From NCBI RefSeq assembly GCF_904849725.1, contig NC_058521.1, forward strand, positions 435,630,676-435,694,675: DNA of 64,000 bases. The letters are read 5' to 3'. Shown piece after piece: positions 51,620 through 62,179 of the stretch. Position 1 is the stretch's first letter. Each line of letters starts with the position of its first letter. A program made the translations under genes and the position numbers. The notes under the pieces are model-generated. The model searched no databases and was not told the DNA's origin. It was given only the letters and a program-made list of their open reading frames with translations. The stretch comes from Hordeum vulgare subsp. vulgare (Eukaryota; Streptophyta; Magnoliopsida; Poales; Poaceae).

Positions 51620-54600
51620 ATGCTAGTTATTATTTTGTGGATTAATCTACTCGGAAAATTGCCTATTTACTCAACAATCCAAAAACCTAATGTCTGTAGG
51701 AATTTTTCGAGTAATGGTTTTGCTGCTGCACTGAAACCGGATAAGTTTACCGGTACCTTTTTCAAGCGTTGGCAAACGAGAACCACCTTATGGCTCACGG
51801 CTATGAACGTGTTCTGGGTAGCCGGTGTCACTCCTACGGAAACTATCACTCCTGAACAGGAGAAGATGTTTAAGGAGGCCACCGTCCTATTCCTTGGAGC
51901 AGTCATTAGCGTGATCGGAGATAAGCTGGTTGATGCATATTTACATATGCATGTTGCCAAGGACTTGTGGGAGGCGCTCGAATCTAAATTCGGGGCCACC
52001 GATGCTGGGAGTGAGATGTATGTTATGGAGCAGTTCCACGATTACAAGATGGTTGACAACCGTTCTGTATTGGAACAAGCTCATGAGATAATATGCATAG
52101 CTAAGGAACTTGAGGTTCTTAAGTGCAATTTGCCGGGCAAGTTTGTCGCGGGCTGTATAATTGCTAAGCTCCCTAATTCCTGGAGGAACTTTGCTACTAC
52201 TCTGAAACATCAGAGGCGTGAGTTCTCAGTAGAGGACATCATCGGCCATCTGAGTGTTGAGCAGAACTCGAGAGCAAAGGACTCCAATGGAAAAGCGGTG
52301 GAAAGCTCTTCTGCTGCCAATATGGTACATCAGAGGAACTTCAATTCTCACAAGCCCAAGGGAAAGAACTCTGTCCAACAGAATACCGACTTCAAGAAGA
52401 AGGGGAAGAAGCCCTTCAAGAAGAATAAGAAGGGAGATGGCTGCTATACTTGTGGTTCAGAGGAACATTGGGCGAACAAATGCCCAAACAAGTACAAGAA
52501 GCCGGCGCAGGACTCCAAGTCTGCAAACATGATTGTGGGCAACAATGAAAGTGGTGCATCTGGGTACGGTAATTTACTTACTGTATTTACAGTTTGTCAG
52601 TCCACCGATTGGTGGGTGGACACGGGTGCAAATATTCATGTGTGTGCTGACTTGTCATTGTTCTCTTCTTATCAGGCCACCGGTCGCGGGTCCGTATTGA
52701 TGGGGAATGGCGCGAGTGCTTCTGTTCTTGGTGTTGGCACGGTCGATCTGAAGTTTACTTCGGGAAGGATCGTGCAGCTGAAGAACGTGCAGCATGTCCC
52801 CGCCATCAAGAAGAATCTCGTTAGTGGCTCCCTTCTGTGTAGAGAAGGGTTTAAGTTGGTGTTCGAGTCTAATAAAGTAGTAGTTACGAAATATGGACTT
52901 TTCGTTGGAAAAGGTTATGAATGCGGAGGTCTGTTCCGCCTTTCTCTAGCAGATTTTTGTAATAAAGTCGTGAACAATATTCATTCGAGTGTTAATGAAT
53001 CTGAAGTTTGGCATTCACGTCTTTGTCACATAAGTTTCGGTGTTATGTCGCGGCTAGCAAAACTGAATTTAATCCCAACTTTCACTTTAGCCAAAGGTTC
53101 TAAGTGCCACTCGTGTGTGCAAGCAAAGCAACCTCGCAAGCCTCACAAGGCTGCAGAGGAGAGACACTTGGCACCATTAGAACTCATACATTCTGATCTT
53201 TGTGAGATGAATGGTGTGTTGACTAAAGGTGGAAAGAAATACTTCATGACATTGATAGATGATTCCACTAGATTTTGCTATGTGTATCTGTTAAATACTA
53301 AAGATGAGGCTCTACACTACTTTAAAATCTATAAGGCAGAAGTTGAGAATCAACTTGAAAAGAAAATTAAACGAGTCCGGTCTGATCGTGGTGGAGAGTA
53401 CTTCTCAAACGAATTTGATTCATTTTGTGCGGAACACGGCATTATTCATGAGAGGACGCCTCCCTATTCACCCCAGTCAAACGGGGTTGCCGAGCGGAAA
53501 AACCGTACTCTAACTGATTTGGTTAACGCCATGTTAGATACATCGGGTTTATCCAAGGCATGGTGGGGGGAGGCTATATTGACCGCGTGTCATGTCCTGA
53601 ATAAAGTTCCTACAAAAGATAATGAGGTCACTCCCTACGAGGAGTGGTCGAAGAGAAGGACGACACTCTCGTACTTACGTACTTGGGGCTGCTTGGCGAA
53701 AGTCAATGTACCGATCCCCAAGAAGCGCAAGCTTGGACCAAAGACTGTGGATTGCGTTAATTTGGGATACGCTAAGAATAGCGTAGGCTATAGATTTCTA
53801 GTAGTGAAATCTGAGGTACCTGACGTGAAGGTCGGTACAATAATGGAGTCGAGGGATGCTACATTCTTTGAGGATATATTTCCCATGAGAGATATGCAAA
53901 GCACTTCTAGACAGGAATCTGAGATAACTCCTGAGCCTGCCATTCCTATGGAATATTATGAACAAACACATGATGAAAATCCTGAGGAGGATGACGAGGA
54001 AGCCCGTGGTAGGGGCAAGAGACAAAGGACTGCAAAGACCTTTGGTGATGATTTCTTCGTATACCTCGTGGATGATAATCCCACTTCTATTTCAGAAGCG
54101 TATGCTTCTCCAGATGCTGATTACTGGAAAGCTGCTGTCCGTAGCGAGATGGACTCCATCATGGCTAACGGGACATGGGAAATCACTGATCGTCCCTATG
54201 GTTGCAAACCATTGGGATGCAAGTGGGTGTTCAAAAAGAAGCTTAGGCCCGACGGTACAATTGAAAAGTACAAGGCTAGGCTTGTGGCCAAGGGCTATGC
54301 CCAGAAAGAAGAGGAAGATTTCTTCGATACTTATTCACCTGTGGCTAGACTGACCACCATTAGAGTACTACTCTCATTGGCGGCCTCTCATGGTCTTCTC
54401 GTTCATCAAATGGACGTTAAGACGGCTTTCCTGAATGGAGAGCTAAATGAGGAAATTTATATGCAACAGCCAGATGGCTTTGTGATAGAAGGTCAGGAAG
54501 GAAAGGTGTGTAAGTTGCTGAAATCTTTATATGGTCTGAGACAAGCACCTAAGCAATGGCATGAGAAGTTTAATACAACTCTGACATCTGTTGGCTTCGT

Positions 54601-55126
54601 TGTTAATGAAGCTGACAAATGTGTATACTATCGCCATGGTGGGGGCGAAGGAGTTATATTGTGCTTGTATGTTGATGACATACTGATATTTGGAACCAAC
54701 CTCAAAGTAATTGAGGAGGTTAAGTCCTTTCTGTCTCAAAACTTTGAGATGAAGGACCTTGGGGTGGCTGATGTTATCTTGAACATCAAGCTATTGAGAG
54801 ATGATGAGGGTGGGATTACACTTCTGCAATCCCACTATGTTGACAAGATTTTGATTCGCTTTGGATATTCAGACTGCAAGATTTGTCAAACACCATATGA
54901 TCCTAGTGTGCTTATTCGAAAGTTTAAAGGCACAGCTATAGATCAATTGAGATTCTCTCAAATTATCGGTTCACTTATGTACCTAGCTAGCGCAACAAGG
55001 CCTGACATCGCGTTTGCTGTGAGCAAACTTAGCCGGTTTGTTGCAAACCCGGGCGAAGTTCATTGGCGTGCTGTTGAAAGAATTATGCGCTACTTGAAAG
55101 GTACTTCAAGATCAGTATGTCATTAG
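51620..55126 (+). CDS. Copia Gag-PR-IN-RT polyprotein ORF, long unit 3
   Basis: Identical in translation to long unit 1. CCHC from 52442; protease Asp 52619; integrase Asp 53195, Asp 53384, Glu 53492; RT Asp 54413 and YVDD 54668-54679. Confidence 0.8.
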   Translation: MLVIILWINLLGKLPIYSTIQKPNVCRNFSSNGFAAALKPDKFTGTFFKRWQTRTTLWLTAMNVFWVAGVTPTETITPEQEKMFKEATVLFLGAVISVIGDKLVDAYLHMHVAKDLWEALESKFGATDAGSEMYVMEQFHDYKMVDNRSVLEQAHEIICIAKELEVLKCNLPGKFVAGCIIAKLPNSWRNFATTLKHQRREFSVEDIIGHLSVEQNSRAKDSNGKAVESSSAANMVHQRNFNSHKPKGKNSVQQNTDFKKKGKKPFKKNKKGDGCYTCGSEEHWANKCPNKYKKPAQDSKSANMIVGNNESGASGYGNLLTVFTVCQSTDWWVDTGANIHVCADLSLFSSYQATGRGSVLMGNGASASVLGVGTVDLKFTSGRIVQLKNVQHVPAIKKNLVSGSLLCREGFKLVFESNKVVVTKYGLFVGKGYECGGLFRLSLADFCNKVVNNIHSSVNESEVWHSRLCHISFGVMSRLAKLNLIPTFTLAKGSKCHSCVQAKQPRKPHKAAEERHLAPLELIHSDLCEMNGVLTKGGKKYFMTLIDDSTRFCYVYLLNTKDEALHYFKIYKAEVENQLEKKIKRVRSDRGGEYFSNEFDSFCAEHGIIHERTPPYSPQSNGVAERKNRTLTDLVNAMLDTSGLSKAWWGEAILTACHVLNKVPTKDNEVTPYEEWSKRRTTLSYLRTWGCLAKVNVPIPKKRKLGPKTVDCVNLGYAKNSVGYRFLVVKSEVPDVKVGTIMESRDATFFEDIFPMRDMQSTSRQESEITPEPAIPMEYYEQTHDENPEEDDEEARGRGKRQRTAKTFGDDFFVYLVDDNPTSISEAYASPDADYWKAAVRSEMDSIMANGTWEITDRPYGCKPLGCKWVFKKKLRPDGTIEKYKARLVAKGYAQKEEEDFFDTYSPVARLTTIRVLLSLAASHGLLVHQMDVKTAFLNGELNEEIYMQQPDGFVIEGQEGKVCKLLKSLYGLRQAPKQWHEKFNTTLTSVGFVVNEADKCVYYRHGGGEGVILCLYVDDILIFGTNLKVIEEVKSFLSQNFEMKDLGVADVILNIKLLRDDEGGITLLQSHYVDKILIRFGYSDCKICQTPYDPSVLIRKFKGTAIDQLRFSQIIGSLMYLASATRPDIAFAVSKLSRFVANPGEVHWRAVERIMRYLKGTSRSVCH

Positions 55127-55139
55127 TCTAGTCAATGCC

Positions 55140-58100
55140 ATGCTAGTTATTATTTTGTGGATTAATCTACTCGGAAAATTGCCTATTTACTCAACAATCC
55201 AAAAACCTAATGTCTGTAGGAATTTTTCGAGTAATGGTTTTGCTGCTGCACTGAAACCGGATAAGTTTACCGGTACCTTTTTCAAGCGTTGGCAAACGAG
55301 AACCACCTTATGGCTCACGGCTATGAACGTGTTCTGGGTAGCCGGTGTCACTCCTACGGAAACTATCACTCCTGAACAGGAGAAGATGTTTAAGGAGGCC
55401 ACCGTCCTATTCCTTGGAGCAGTCATTAGCGTGATCGGAGATAAGCTGGTTGATGCATATTTACATATGCATGTTGCCAAGGACTTGTGGGAGGCGCTCG
55501 AATCTAAATTCGGGGCCACCGATGCTGGGAGTGAGATGTATGTTATGGAGCAGTTCCACGATTACAAGATGGTTGACAACCGTTCTGTATTGGAACAAGC
55601 TCATGAGATAATATGCATAGCTAAGGAACTTGAGGTTCTTAAGTGCAATTTGCCGGGCAAGTTTGTCGCGGGCTGTATAATTGCTAAGCTCCCTAATTCC
55701 TGGAGGAACTTTGCTACTACTCTGAAACATCAGAGGCGTGAGTTCTCAGTAGAGGACATCATCGGCCATCTGAGTGTTGAGCAGAACTCGAGAGCAAAGG
55801 ACTCCAATGGAAAAGCGGTGGAAAGCTCTTCTGCTGCCAATATGGTACATCAGAGGAACTTCAATTCTCACAAGCCCAAGGGAAAGAACTCTGTCCAACA
55901 GAATACCGACTTCAAGAAGAAGGGGAAGAAGCCCTTCAAGAAGAATAAGAAGGGAGATGGCTGCTATACTTGTGGTTCAGAGGAACATTGGGCGAACAAA
56001 TGCCCAAACAAGTACAAGAAGCCGGCGCAGGACTCCAAGTCTGCAAACATGATTGTGGGCAACAATGAAAGTGGTGCATCTGGGTACGGTAATTTACTTA
56101 CTGTATTTACAGTTTGTCAGTCCACCGATTGGTGGGTGGACACGGGTGCAAATATTCATGTGTGTGCTGACTTGTCATTGTTCTCTTCTTATCAGGCCAC
56201 CGGTCGCGGGTCCGTATTGATGGGGAATGGCGCGAGTGCTTCTGTTCTTGGTGTTGGCACGGTCGATCTGAAGTTTACTTCGGGAAGGATCGTGCAGCTG
56301 AAGAACGTGCAGCATGTCCCCGCCATCAAGAAGAATCTCGTTAGTGGCTCCCTTCTGTGTAGAGAAGGGTTTAAGTTGGTGTTCGAGTCTAATAAAGTAG
56401 TAGTTACGAAATATGGACTTTTCGTTGGAAAAGGTTATGAATGCGGAGGTCTGTTCCGCCTTTCTCTAGCAGATTTTTGTAATAAAGTCGTGAACAATAT
56501 TCATTCGAGTGTTAATGAATCTGAAGTTTGGCATTCACGTCTTTGTCACATAAGTTTCGGTGTTATGTCGCGGCTAGCAAAACTGAATTTAATCCCAACT
56601 TTCACTTTAGCCAAAGGTTCTAAGTGCCACTCGTGTGTGCAAGCAAAGCAACCTCGCAAGCCTCACAAGGCTGCAGAGGAGAGACACTTGGCACCATTAG
56701 AACTCATACATTCTGATCTTTGTGAGATGAATGGTGTGTTGACTAAAGGTGGAAAGAAATACTTCATGACATTGATAGATGATTCCACTAGATTTTGCTA
56801 TGTGTATCTGTTAAATACTAAAGATGAGGCTCTACACTACTTTAAAATCTATAAGGCAGAAGTTGAGAATCAACTTGAAAAGAAAATTAAACGAGTCCGG
56901 TCTGATCGTGGTGGAGAGTACTTCTCAAACGAATTTGATTCATTTTGTGCGGAACACGGCATTATTCATGAGAGGACGCCTCCCTATTCACCCCAGTCAA
57001 ACGGGGTTGCCGAGCGGAAAAACCGTACTCTAACTGATTTGGTTAACGCCATGTTAGATACATCGGGTTTATCCAAGGCATGGTGGGGGGAGGCTATATT
57101 GACCGCGTGTCATGTCCTGAATAAAGTTCCTACAAAAGATAATGAGGTCACTCCCTACGAGGAGTGGTCGAAGAGAAGGACGACACTCTCGTACTTACGT
57201 ACTTGGGGCTGCTTGGCGAAAGTCAATGTACCGATCCCCAAGAAGCGCAAGCTTGGACCAAAGACTGTGGATTGCGTTAATTTGGGATACGCTAAGAATA
57301 GCGTAGGCTATAGATTTCTAGTAGTGAAATCTGAGGTACCTGACGTGAAGGTCGGTACAATAATGGAGTCGAGGGATGCTACATTCTTTGAGGATATATT
57401 TCCCATGAGAGATATGCAAAGCACTTCTAGACAGGAATCTGAGATAACTCCTGAGCCTGCCATTCCTATGGAATATTATGAACAAACACATGATGAAAAT
57501 CCTGAGGAGGATGACGAGGAAGCCCGTGGTAGGGGCAAGAGACAAAGGACTGCAAAGACCTTTGGTGATGATTTCTTCGTATACCTCGTGGATGATAATC
57601 CCACTTCTATTTCAGAAGCGTATGCTTCTCCAGATGCTGATTACTGGAAAGCTGCTGTCCGTAGCGAGATGGACTCCATCATGGCTAACGGGACATGGGA
57701 AATCACTGATCGTCCCTATGGTTGCAAACCATTGGGATGCAAGTGGGTGTTCAAAAAGAAGCTTAGGCCCGACGGTACCATTGAAAAGTACAAGGCTAGG
57801 CTTGTGGCCAAGGGCTATGCCCAGAAAGAAGAGGAAGATTTCTTCGATACTTATTCACCTGTGGCTAGACTGACCACCATTAGAGTACTACTCTCATTGG
57901 CGGCCTCTCATGGTCTTCTCGTTCATCAAATGGACGTTAAGACGGCTTTCCTGAATGGAGAGCTAAATGAGGAAATTTATATGCAACAGCCAGATGGCTT
58001 TGTGATAGAAGGTCAGGAAGGAAAGGTGTGTAAGTTGCTGAAATCTTTATATGGTCTGAGACAAGCACCTAAGCAATGGCATGAGAAGTTTAATACAACT

Positions 58101-58646
58101 CTGACATCTGTTGGCTTCGTTGTTAATGAAGCTGACAAATGTGTATACTATCGCCATGGTGGGGGCGAAGGAGTTATATTGTGCTTGTATGTTGATGACA
58201 TACTGATATTTGGAACCAACCTCAAAGTAATTGAGGAGGTTAAGTCCTTTCTGTCTCAAAACTTTGAGATGAAGGACCTTGGGGTGGCTGATGTTATCTT
58301 GAACATCAAGCTATTGAGAGATGATGAGGGTGGGATTACACTTCTGCAATCCCACTATGTTGACAAGATTTTGATTCGCTTTGGATATTCAGACTGCAAG
58401 ATTTGTCAAACACCATATGATCCTAGTGTGCTTATTCGAAAGTTTAAAGGCACAGCTATAGATCAATTGAGATTCTCTCAAATTATCGGTTCACTTATGT
58501 ACCTAGCTAGCGCAACAAGGCCTGACATCGCGTTTGCTGTGAGCAAACTTAGCCGGTTTGTTGCAAACCCGGGCGAAGTTCATTGGCGTGCTGTTGAAAG
58601 AATTATGCGCTACTTGAAAGGTACTTCAAGATCAGTATGTCATTAG
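55140..58646 (+). CDS. Copia Gag-PR-IN-RT polyprotein ORF, long unit 4 (carries the only variant)
   Basis: Same protein as long unit 1. CCHC from 55962; protease Asp 56139; integrase Asp 56715, Asp 56904, Glu 57012; RT Asp 57933 and YVDD 58188-58199. At 57779 it has C where all other units have A: codon 880 ACA becomes ACC (both Thr). The change creates GGTACC, a KpnI site absent at this place in other units. Confidence 0.8.
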   Translation: MLVIILWINLLGKLPIYSTIQKPNVCRNFSSNGFAAALKPDKFTGTFFKRWQTRTTLWLTAMNVFWVAGVTPTETITPEQEKMFKEATVLFLGAVISVIGDKLVDAYLHMHVAKDLWEALESKFGATDAGSEMYVMEQFHDYKMVDNRSVLEQAHEIICIAKELEVLKCNLPGKFVAGCIIAKLPNSWRNFATTLKHQRREFSVEDIIGHLSVEQNSRAKDSNGKAVESSSAANMVHQRNFNSHKPKGKNSVQQNTDFKKKGKKPFKKNKKGDGCYTCGSEEHWANKCPNKYKKPAQDSKSANMIVGNNESGASGYGNLLTVFTVCQSTDWWVDTGANIHVCADLSLFSSYQATGRGSVLMGNGASASVLGVGTVDLKFTSGRIVQLKNVQHVPAIKKNLVSGSLLCREGFKLVFESNKVVVTKYGLFVGKGYECGGLFRLSLADFCNKVVNNIHSSVNESEVWHSRLCHISFGVMSRLAKLNLIPTFTLAKGSKCHSCVQAKQPRKPHKAAEERHLAPLELIHSDLCEMNGVLTKGGKKYFMTLIDDSTRFCYVYLLNTKDEALHYFKIYKAEVENQLEKKIKRVRSDRGGEYFSNEFDSFCAEHGIIHERTPPYSPQSNGVAERKNRTLTDLVNAMLDTSGLSKAWWGEAILTACHVLNKVPTKDNEVTPYEEWSKRRTTLSYLRTWGCLAKVNVPIPKKRKLGPKTVDCVNLGYAKNSVGYRFLVVKSEVPDVKVGTIMESRDATFFEDIFPMRDMQSTSRQESEITPEPAIPMEYYEQTHDENPEEDDEEARGRGKRQRTAKTFGDDFFVYLVDDNPTSISEAYASPDADYWKAAVRSEMDSIMANGTWEITDRPYGCKPLGCKWVFKKKLRPDGTIEKYKARLVAKGYAQKEEEDFFDTYSPVARLTTIRVLLSLAASHGLLVHQMDVKTAFLNGELNEEIYMQQPDGFVIEGQEGKVCKLLKSLYGLRQAPKQWHEKFNTTLTSVGFVVNEADKCVYYRHGGGEGVILCLYVDDILIFGTNLKVIEEVKSFLSQNFEMKDLGVADVILNIKLLRDDEGGITLLQSHYVDKILIRFGYSDCKICQTPYDPSVLIRKFKGTAIDQLRFSQIIGSLMYLASATRPDIAFAVSKLSRFVANPGEVHWRAVERIMRYLKGTSRSVCH

Positions 58647-58659
58647 TCTAGTCAATGCC

Positions 58660-61600
58660 ATGCTAGTTATTATTTTGTGGATTAATCTACTCGGAAAATT
58701 GCCTATTTACTCAACAATCCAAAAACCTAATGTCTGTAGGAATTTTTCGAGTAATGGTTTTGCTGCTGCACTGAAACCGGATAAGTTTACCGGTACCTTT
58801 TTCAAGCGTTGGCAAACGAGAACCACCTTATGGCTCACGGCTATGAACGTGTTCTGGGTAGCCGGTGTCACTCCTACGGAAACTATCACTCCTGAACAGG
58901 AGAAGATGTTTAAGGAGGCCACCGTCCTATTCCTTGGAGCAGTCATTAGCGTGATCGGAGATAAGCTGGTTGATGCATATTTACATATGCATGTTGCCAA
59001 GGACTTGTGGGAGGCGCTCGAATCTAAATTCGGGGCCACCGATGCTGGGAGTGAGATGTATGTTATGGAGCAGTTCCACGATTACAAGATGGTTGACAAC
59101 CGTTCTGTATTGGAACAAGCTCATGAGATAATATGCATAGCTAAGGAACTTGAGGTTCTTAAGTGCAATTTGCCGGGCAAGTTTGTCGCGGGCTGTATAA
59201 TTGCTAAGCTCCCTAATTCCTGGAGGAACTTTGCTACTACTCTGAAACATCAGAGGCGTGAGTTCTCAGTAGAGGACATCATCGGCCATCTGAGTGTTGA
59301 GCAGAACTCGAGAGCAAAGGACTCCAATGGAAAAGCGGTGGAAAGCTCTTCTGCTGCCAATATGGTACATCAGAGGAACTTCAATTCTCACAAGCCCAAG
59401 GGAAAGAACTCTGTCCAACAGAATACCGACTTCAAGAAGAAGGGGAAGAAGCCCTTCAAGAAGAATAAGAAGGGAGATGGCTGCTATACTTGTGGTTCAG
59501 AGGAACATTGGGCGAACAAATGCCCAAACAAGTACAAGAAGCCGGCGCAGGACTCCAAGTCTGCAAACATGATTGTGGGCAACAATGAAAGTGGTGCATC
59601 TGGGTACGGTAATTTACTTACTGTATTTACAGTTTGTCAGTCCACCGATTGGTGGGTGGACACGGGTGCAAATATTCATGTGTGTGCTGACTTGTCATTG
59701 TTCTCTTCTTATCAGGCCACCGGTCGCGGGTCCGTATTGATGGGGAATGGCGCGAGTGCTTCTGTTCTTGGTGTTGGCACGGTCGATCTGAAGTTTACTT
59801 CGGGAAGGATCGTGCAGCTGAAGAACGTGCAGCATGTCCCCGCCATCAAGAAGAATCTCGTTAGTGGCTCCCTTCTGTGTAGAGAAGGGTTTAAGTTGGT
59901 GTTCGAGTCTAATAAAGTAGTAGTTACGAAATATGGACTTTTCGTTGGAAAAGGTTATGAATGCGGAGGTCTGTTCCGCCTTTCTCTAGCAGATTTTTGT
60001 AATAAAGTCGTGAACAATATTCATTCGAGTGTTAATGAATCTGAAGTTTGGCATTCACGTCTTTGTCACATAAGTTTCGGTGTTATGTCGCGGCTAGCAA
60101 AACTGAATTTAATCCCAACTTTCACTTTAGCCAAAGGTTCTAAGTGCCACTCGTGTGTGCAAGCAAAGCAACCTCGCAAGCCTCACAAGGCTGCAGAGGA
60201 GAGACACTTGGCACCATTAGAACTCATACATTCTGATCTTTGTGAGATGAATGGTGTGTTGACTAAAGGTGGAAAGAAATACTTCATGACATTGATAGAT
60301 GATTCCACTAGATTTTGCTATGTGTATCTGTTAAATACTAAAGATGAGGCTCTACACTACTTTAAAATCTATAAGGCAGAAGTTGAGAATCAACTTGAAA
60401 AGAAAATTAAACGAGTCCGGTCTGATCGTGGTGGAGAGTACTTCTCAAACGAATTTGATTCATTTTGTGCGGAACACGGCATTATTCATGAGAGGACGCC
60501 TCCCTATTCACCCCAGTCAAACGGGGTTGCCGAGCGGAAAAACCGTACTCTAACTGATTTGGTTAACGCCATGTTAGATACATCGGGTTTATCCAAGGCA
60601 TGGTGGGGGGAGGCTATATTGACCGCGTGTCATGTCCTGAATAAAGTTCCTACAAAAGATAATGAGGTCACTCCCTACGAGGAGTGGTCGAAGAGAAGGA
60701 CGACACTCTCGTACTTACGTACTTGGGGCTGCTTGGCGAAAGTCAATGTACCGATCCCCAAGAAGCGCAAGCTTGGACCAAAGACTGTGGATTGCGTTAA
60801 TTTGGGATACGCTAAGAATAGCGTAGGCTATAGATTTCTAGTAGTGAAATCTGAGGTACCTGACGTGAAGGTCGGTACAATAATGGAGTCGAGGGATGCT
60901 ACATTCTTTGAGGATATATTTCCCATGAGAGATATGCAAAGCACTTCTAGACAGGAATCTGAGATAACTCCTGAGCCTGCCATTCCTATGGAATATTATG
61001 AACAAACACATGATGAAAATCCTGAGGAGGATGACGAGGAAGCCCGTGGTAGGGGCAAGAGACAAAGGACTGCAAAGACCTTTGGTGATGATTTCTTCGT
61101 ATACCTCGTGGATGATAATCCCACTTCTATTTCAGAAGCGTATGCTTCTCCAGATGCTGATTACTGGAAAGCTGCTGTCCGTAGCGAGATGGACTCCATC
61201 ATGGCTAACGGGACATGGGAAATCACTGATCGTCCCTATGGTTGCAAACCATTGGGATGCAAGTGGGTGTTCAAAAAGAAGCTTAGGCCCGACGGTACAA
61301 TTGAAAAGTACAAGGCTAGGCTTGTGGCCAAGGGCTATGCCCAGAAAGAAGAGGAAGATTTCTTCGATACTTATTCACCTGTGGCTAGACTGACCACCAT
61401 TAGAGTACTACTCTCATTGGCGGCCTCTCATGGTCTTCTCGTTCATCAAATGGACGTTAAGACGGCTTTCCTGAATGGAGAGCTAAATGAGGAAATTTAT
61501 ATGCAACAGCCAGATGGCTTTGTGATAGAAGGTCAGGAAGGAAAGGTGTGTAAGTTGCTGAAATCTTTATATGGTCTGAGACAAGCACCTAAGCAATGGC

Positions 61601-62166
61601 ATGAGAAGTTTAATACAACTCTGACATCTGTTGGCTTCGTTGTTAATGAAGCTGACAAATGTGTATACTATCGCCATGGTGGGGGCGAAGGAGTTATATT
61701 GTGCTTGTATGTTGATGACATACTGATATTTGGAACCAACCTCAAAGTAATTGAGGAGGTTAAGTCCTTTCTGTCTCAAAACTTTGAGATGAAGGACCTT
61801 GGGGTGGCTGATGTTATCTTGAACATCAAGCTATTGAGAGATGATGAGGGTGGGATTACACTTCTGCAATCCCACTATGTTGACAAGATTTTGATTCGCT
61901 TTGGATATTCAGACTGCAAGATTTGTCAAACACCATATGATCCTAGTGTGCTTATTCGAAAGTTTAAAGGCACAGCTATAGATCAATTGAGATTCTCTCA
62001 AATTATCGGTTCACTTATGTACCTAGCTAGCGCAACAAGGCCTGACATCGCGTTTGCTGTGAGCAAACTTAGCCGGTTTGTTGCAAACCCGGGCGAAGTT
62101 CATTGGCGTGCTGTTGAAAGAATTATGCGCTACTTGAAAGGTACTTCAAGATCAGTATGTCATTAG
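58660..62166 (+). CDS. Copia Gag-PR-IN-RT polyprotein ORF, long unit 5
   Basis: Identical in translation to long unit 1, without the variant of unit 4. CCHC from 59482; protease Asp 59659; integrase Asp 60235, Asp 60424, Glu 60532; RT Asp 61453 and YVDD 61708-61719. Confidence 0.8.
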   Translation: MLVIILWINLLGKLPIYSTIQKPNVCRNFSSNGFAAALKPDKFTGTFFKRWQTRTTLWLTAMNVFWVAGVTPTETITPEQEKMFKEATVLFLGAVISVIGDKLVDAYLHMHVAKDLWEALESKFGATDAGSEMYVMEQFHDYKMVDNRSVLEQAHEIICIAKELEVLKCNLPGKFVAGCIIAKLPNSWRNFATTLKHQRREFSVEDIIGHLSVEQNSRAKDSNGKAVESSSAANMVHQRNFNSHKPKGKNSVQQNTDFKKKGKKPFKKNKKGDGCYTCGSEEHWANKCPNKYKKPAQDSKSANMIVGNNESGASGYGNLLTVFTVCQSTDWWVDTGANIHVCADLSLFSSYQATGRGSVLMGNGASASVLGVGTVDLKFTSGRIVQLKNVQHVPAIKKNLVSGSLLCREGFKLVFESNKVVVTKYGLFVGKGYECGGLFRLSLADFCNKVVNNIHSSVNESEVWHSRLCHISFGVMSRLAKLNLIPTFTLAKGSKCHSCVQAKQPRKPHKAAEERHLAPLELIHSDLCEMNGVLTKGGKKYFMTLIDDSTRFCYVYLLNTKDEALHYFKIYKAEVENQLEKKIKRVRSDRGGEYFSNEFDSFCAEHGIIHERTPPYSPQSNGVAERKNRTLTDLVNAMLDTSGLSKAWWGEAILTACHVLNKVPTKDNEVTPYEEWSKRRTTLSYLRTWGCLAKVNVPIPKKRKLGPKTVDCVNLGYAKNSVGYRFLVVKSEVPDVKVGTIMESRDATFFEDIFPMRDMQSTSRQESEITPEPAIPMEYYEQTHDENPEEDDEEARGRGKRQRTAKTFGDDFFVYLVDDNPTSISEAYASPDADYWKAAVRSEMDSIMANGTWEITDRPYGCKPLGCKWVFKKKLRPDGTIEKYKARLVAKGYAQKEEEDFFDTYSPVARLTTIRVLLSLAASHGLLVHQMDVKTAFLNGELNEEIYMQQPDGFVIEGQEGKVCKLLKSLYGLRQAPKQWHEKFNTTLTSVGFVVNEADKCVYYRHGGGEGVILCLYVDDILIFGTNLKVIEEVKSFLSQNFEMKDLGVADVILNIKLLRDDEGGITLLQSHYVDKILIRFGYSDCKICQTPYDPSVLIRKFKGTAIDQLRFSQIIGSLMYLASATRPDIAFAVSKLSRFVANPGEVHWRAVERIMRYLKGTSRSVCH

Positions 62167-62179
62167 TCTAGTCAATGCC

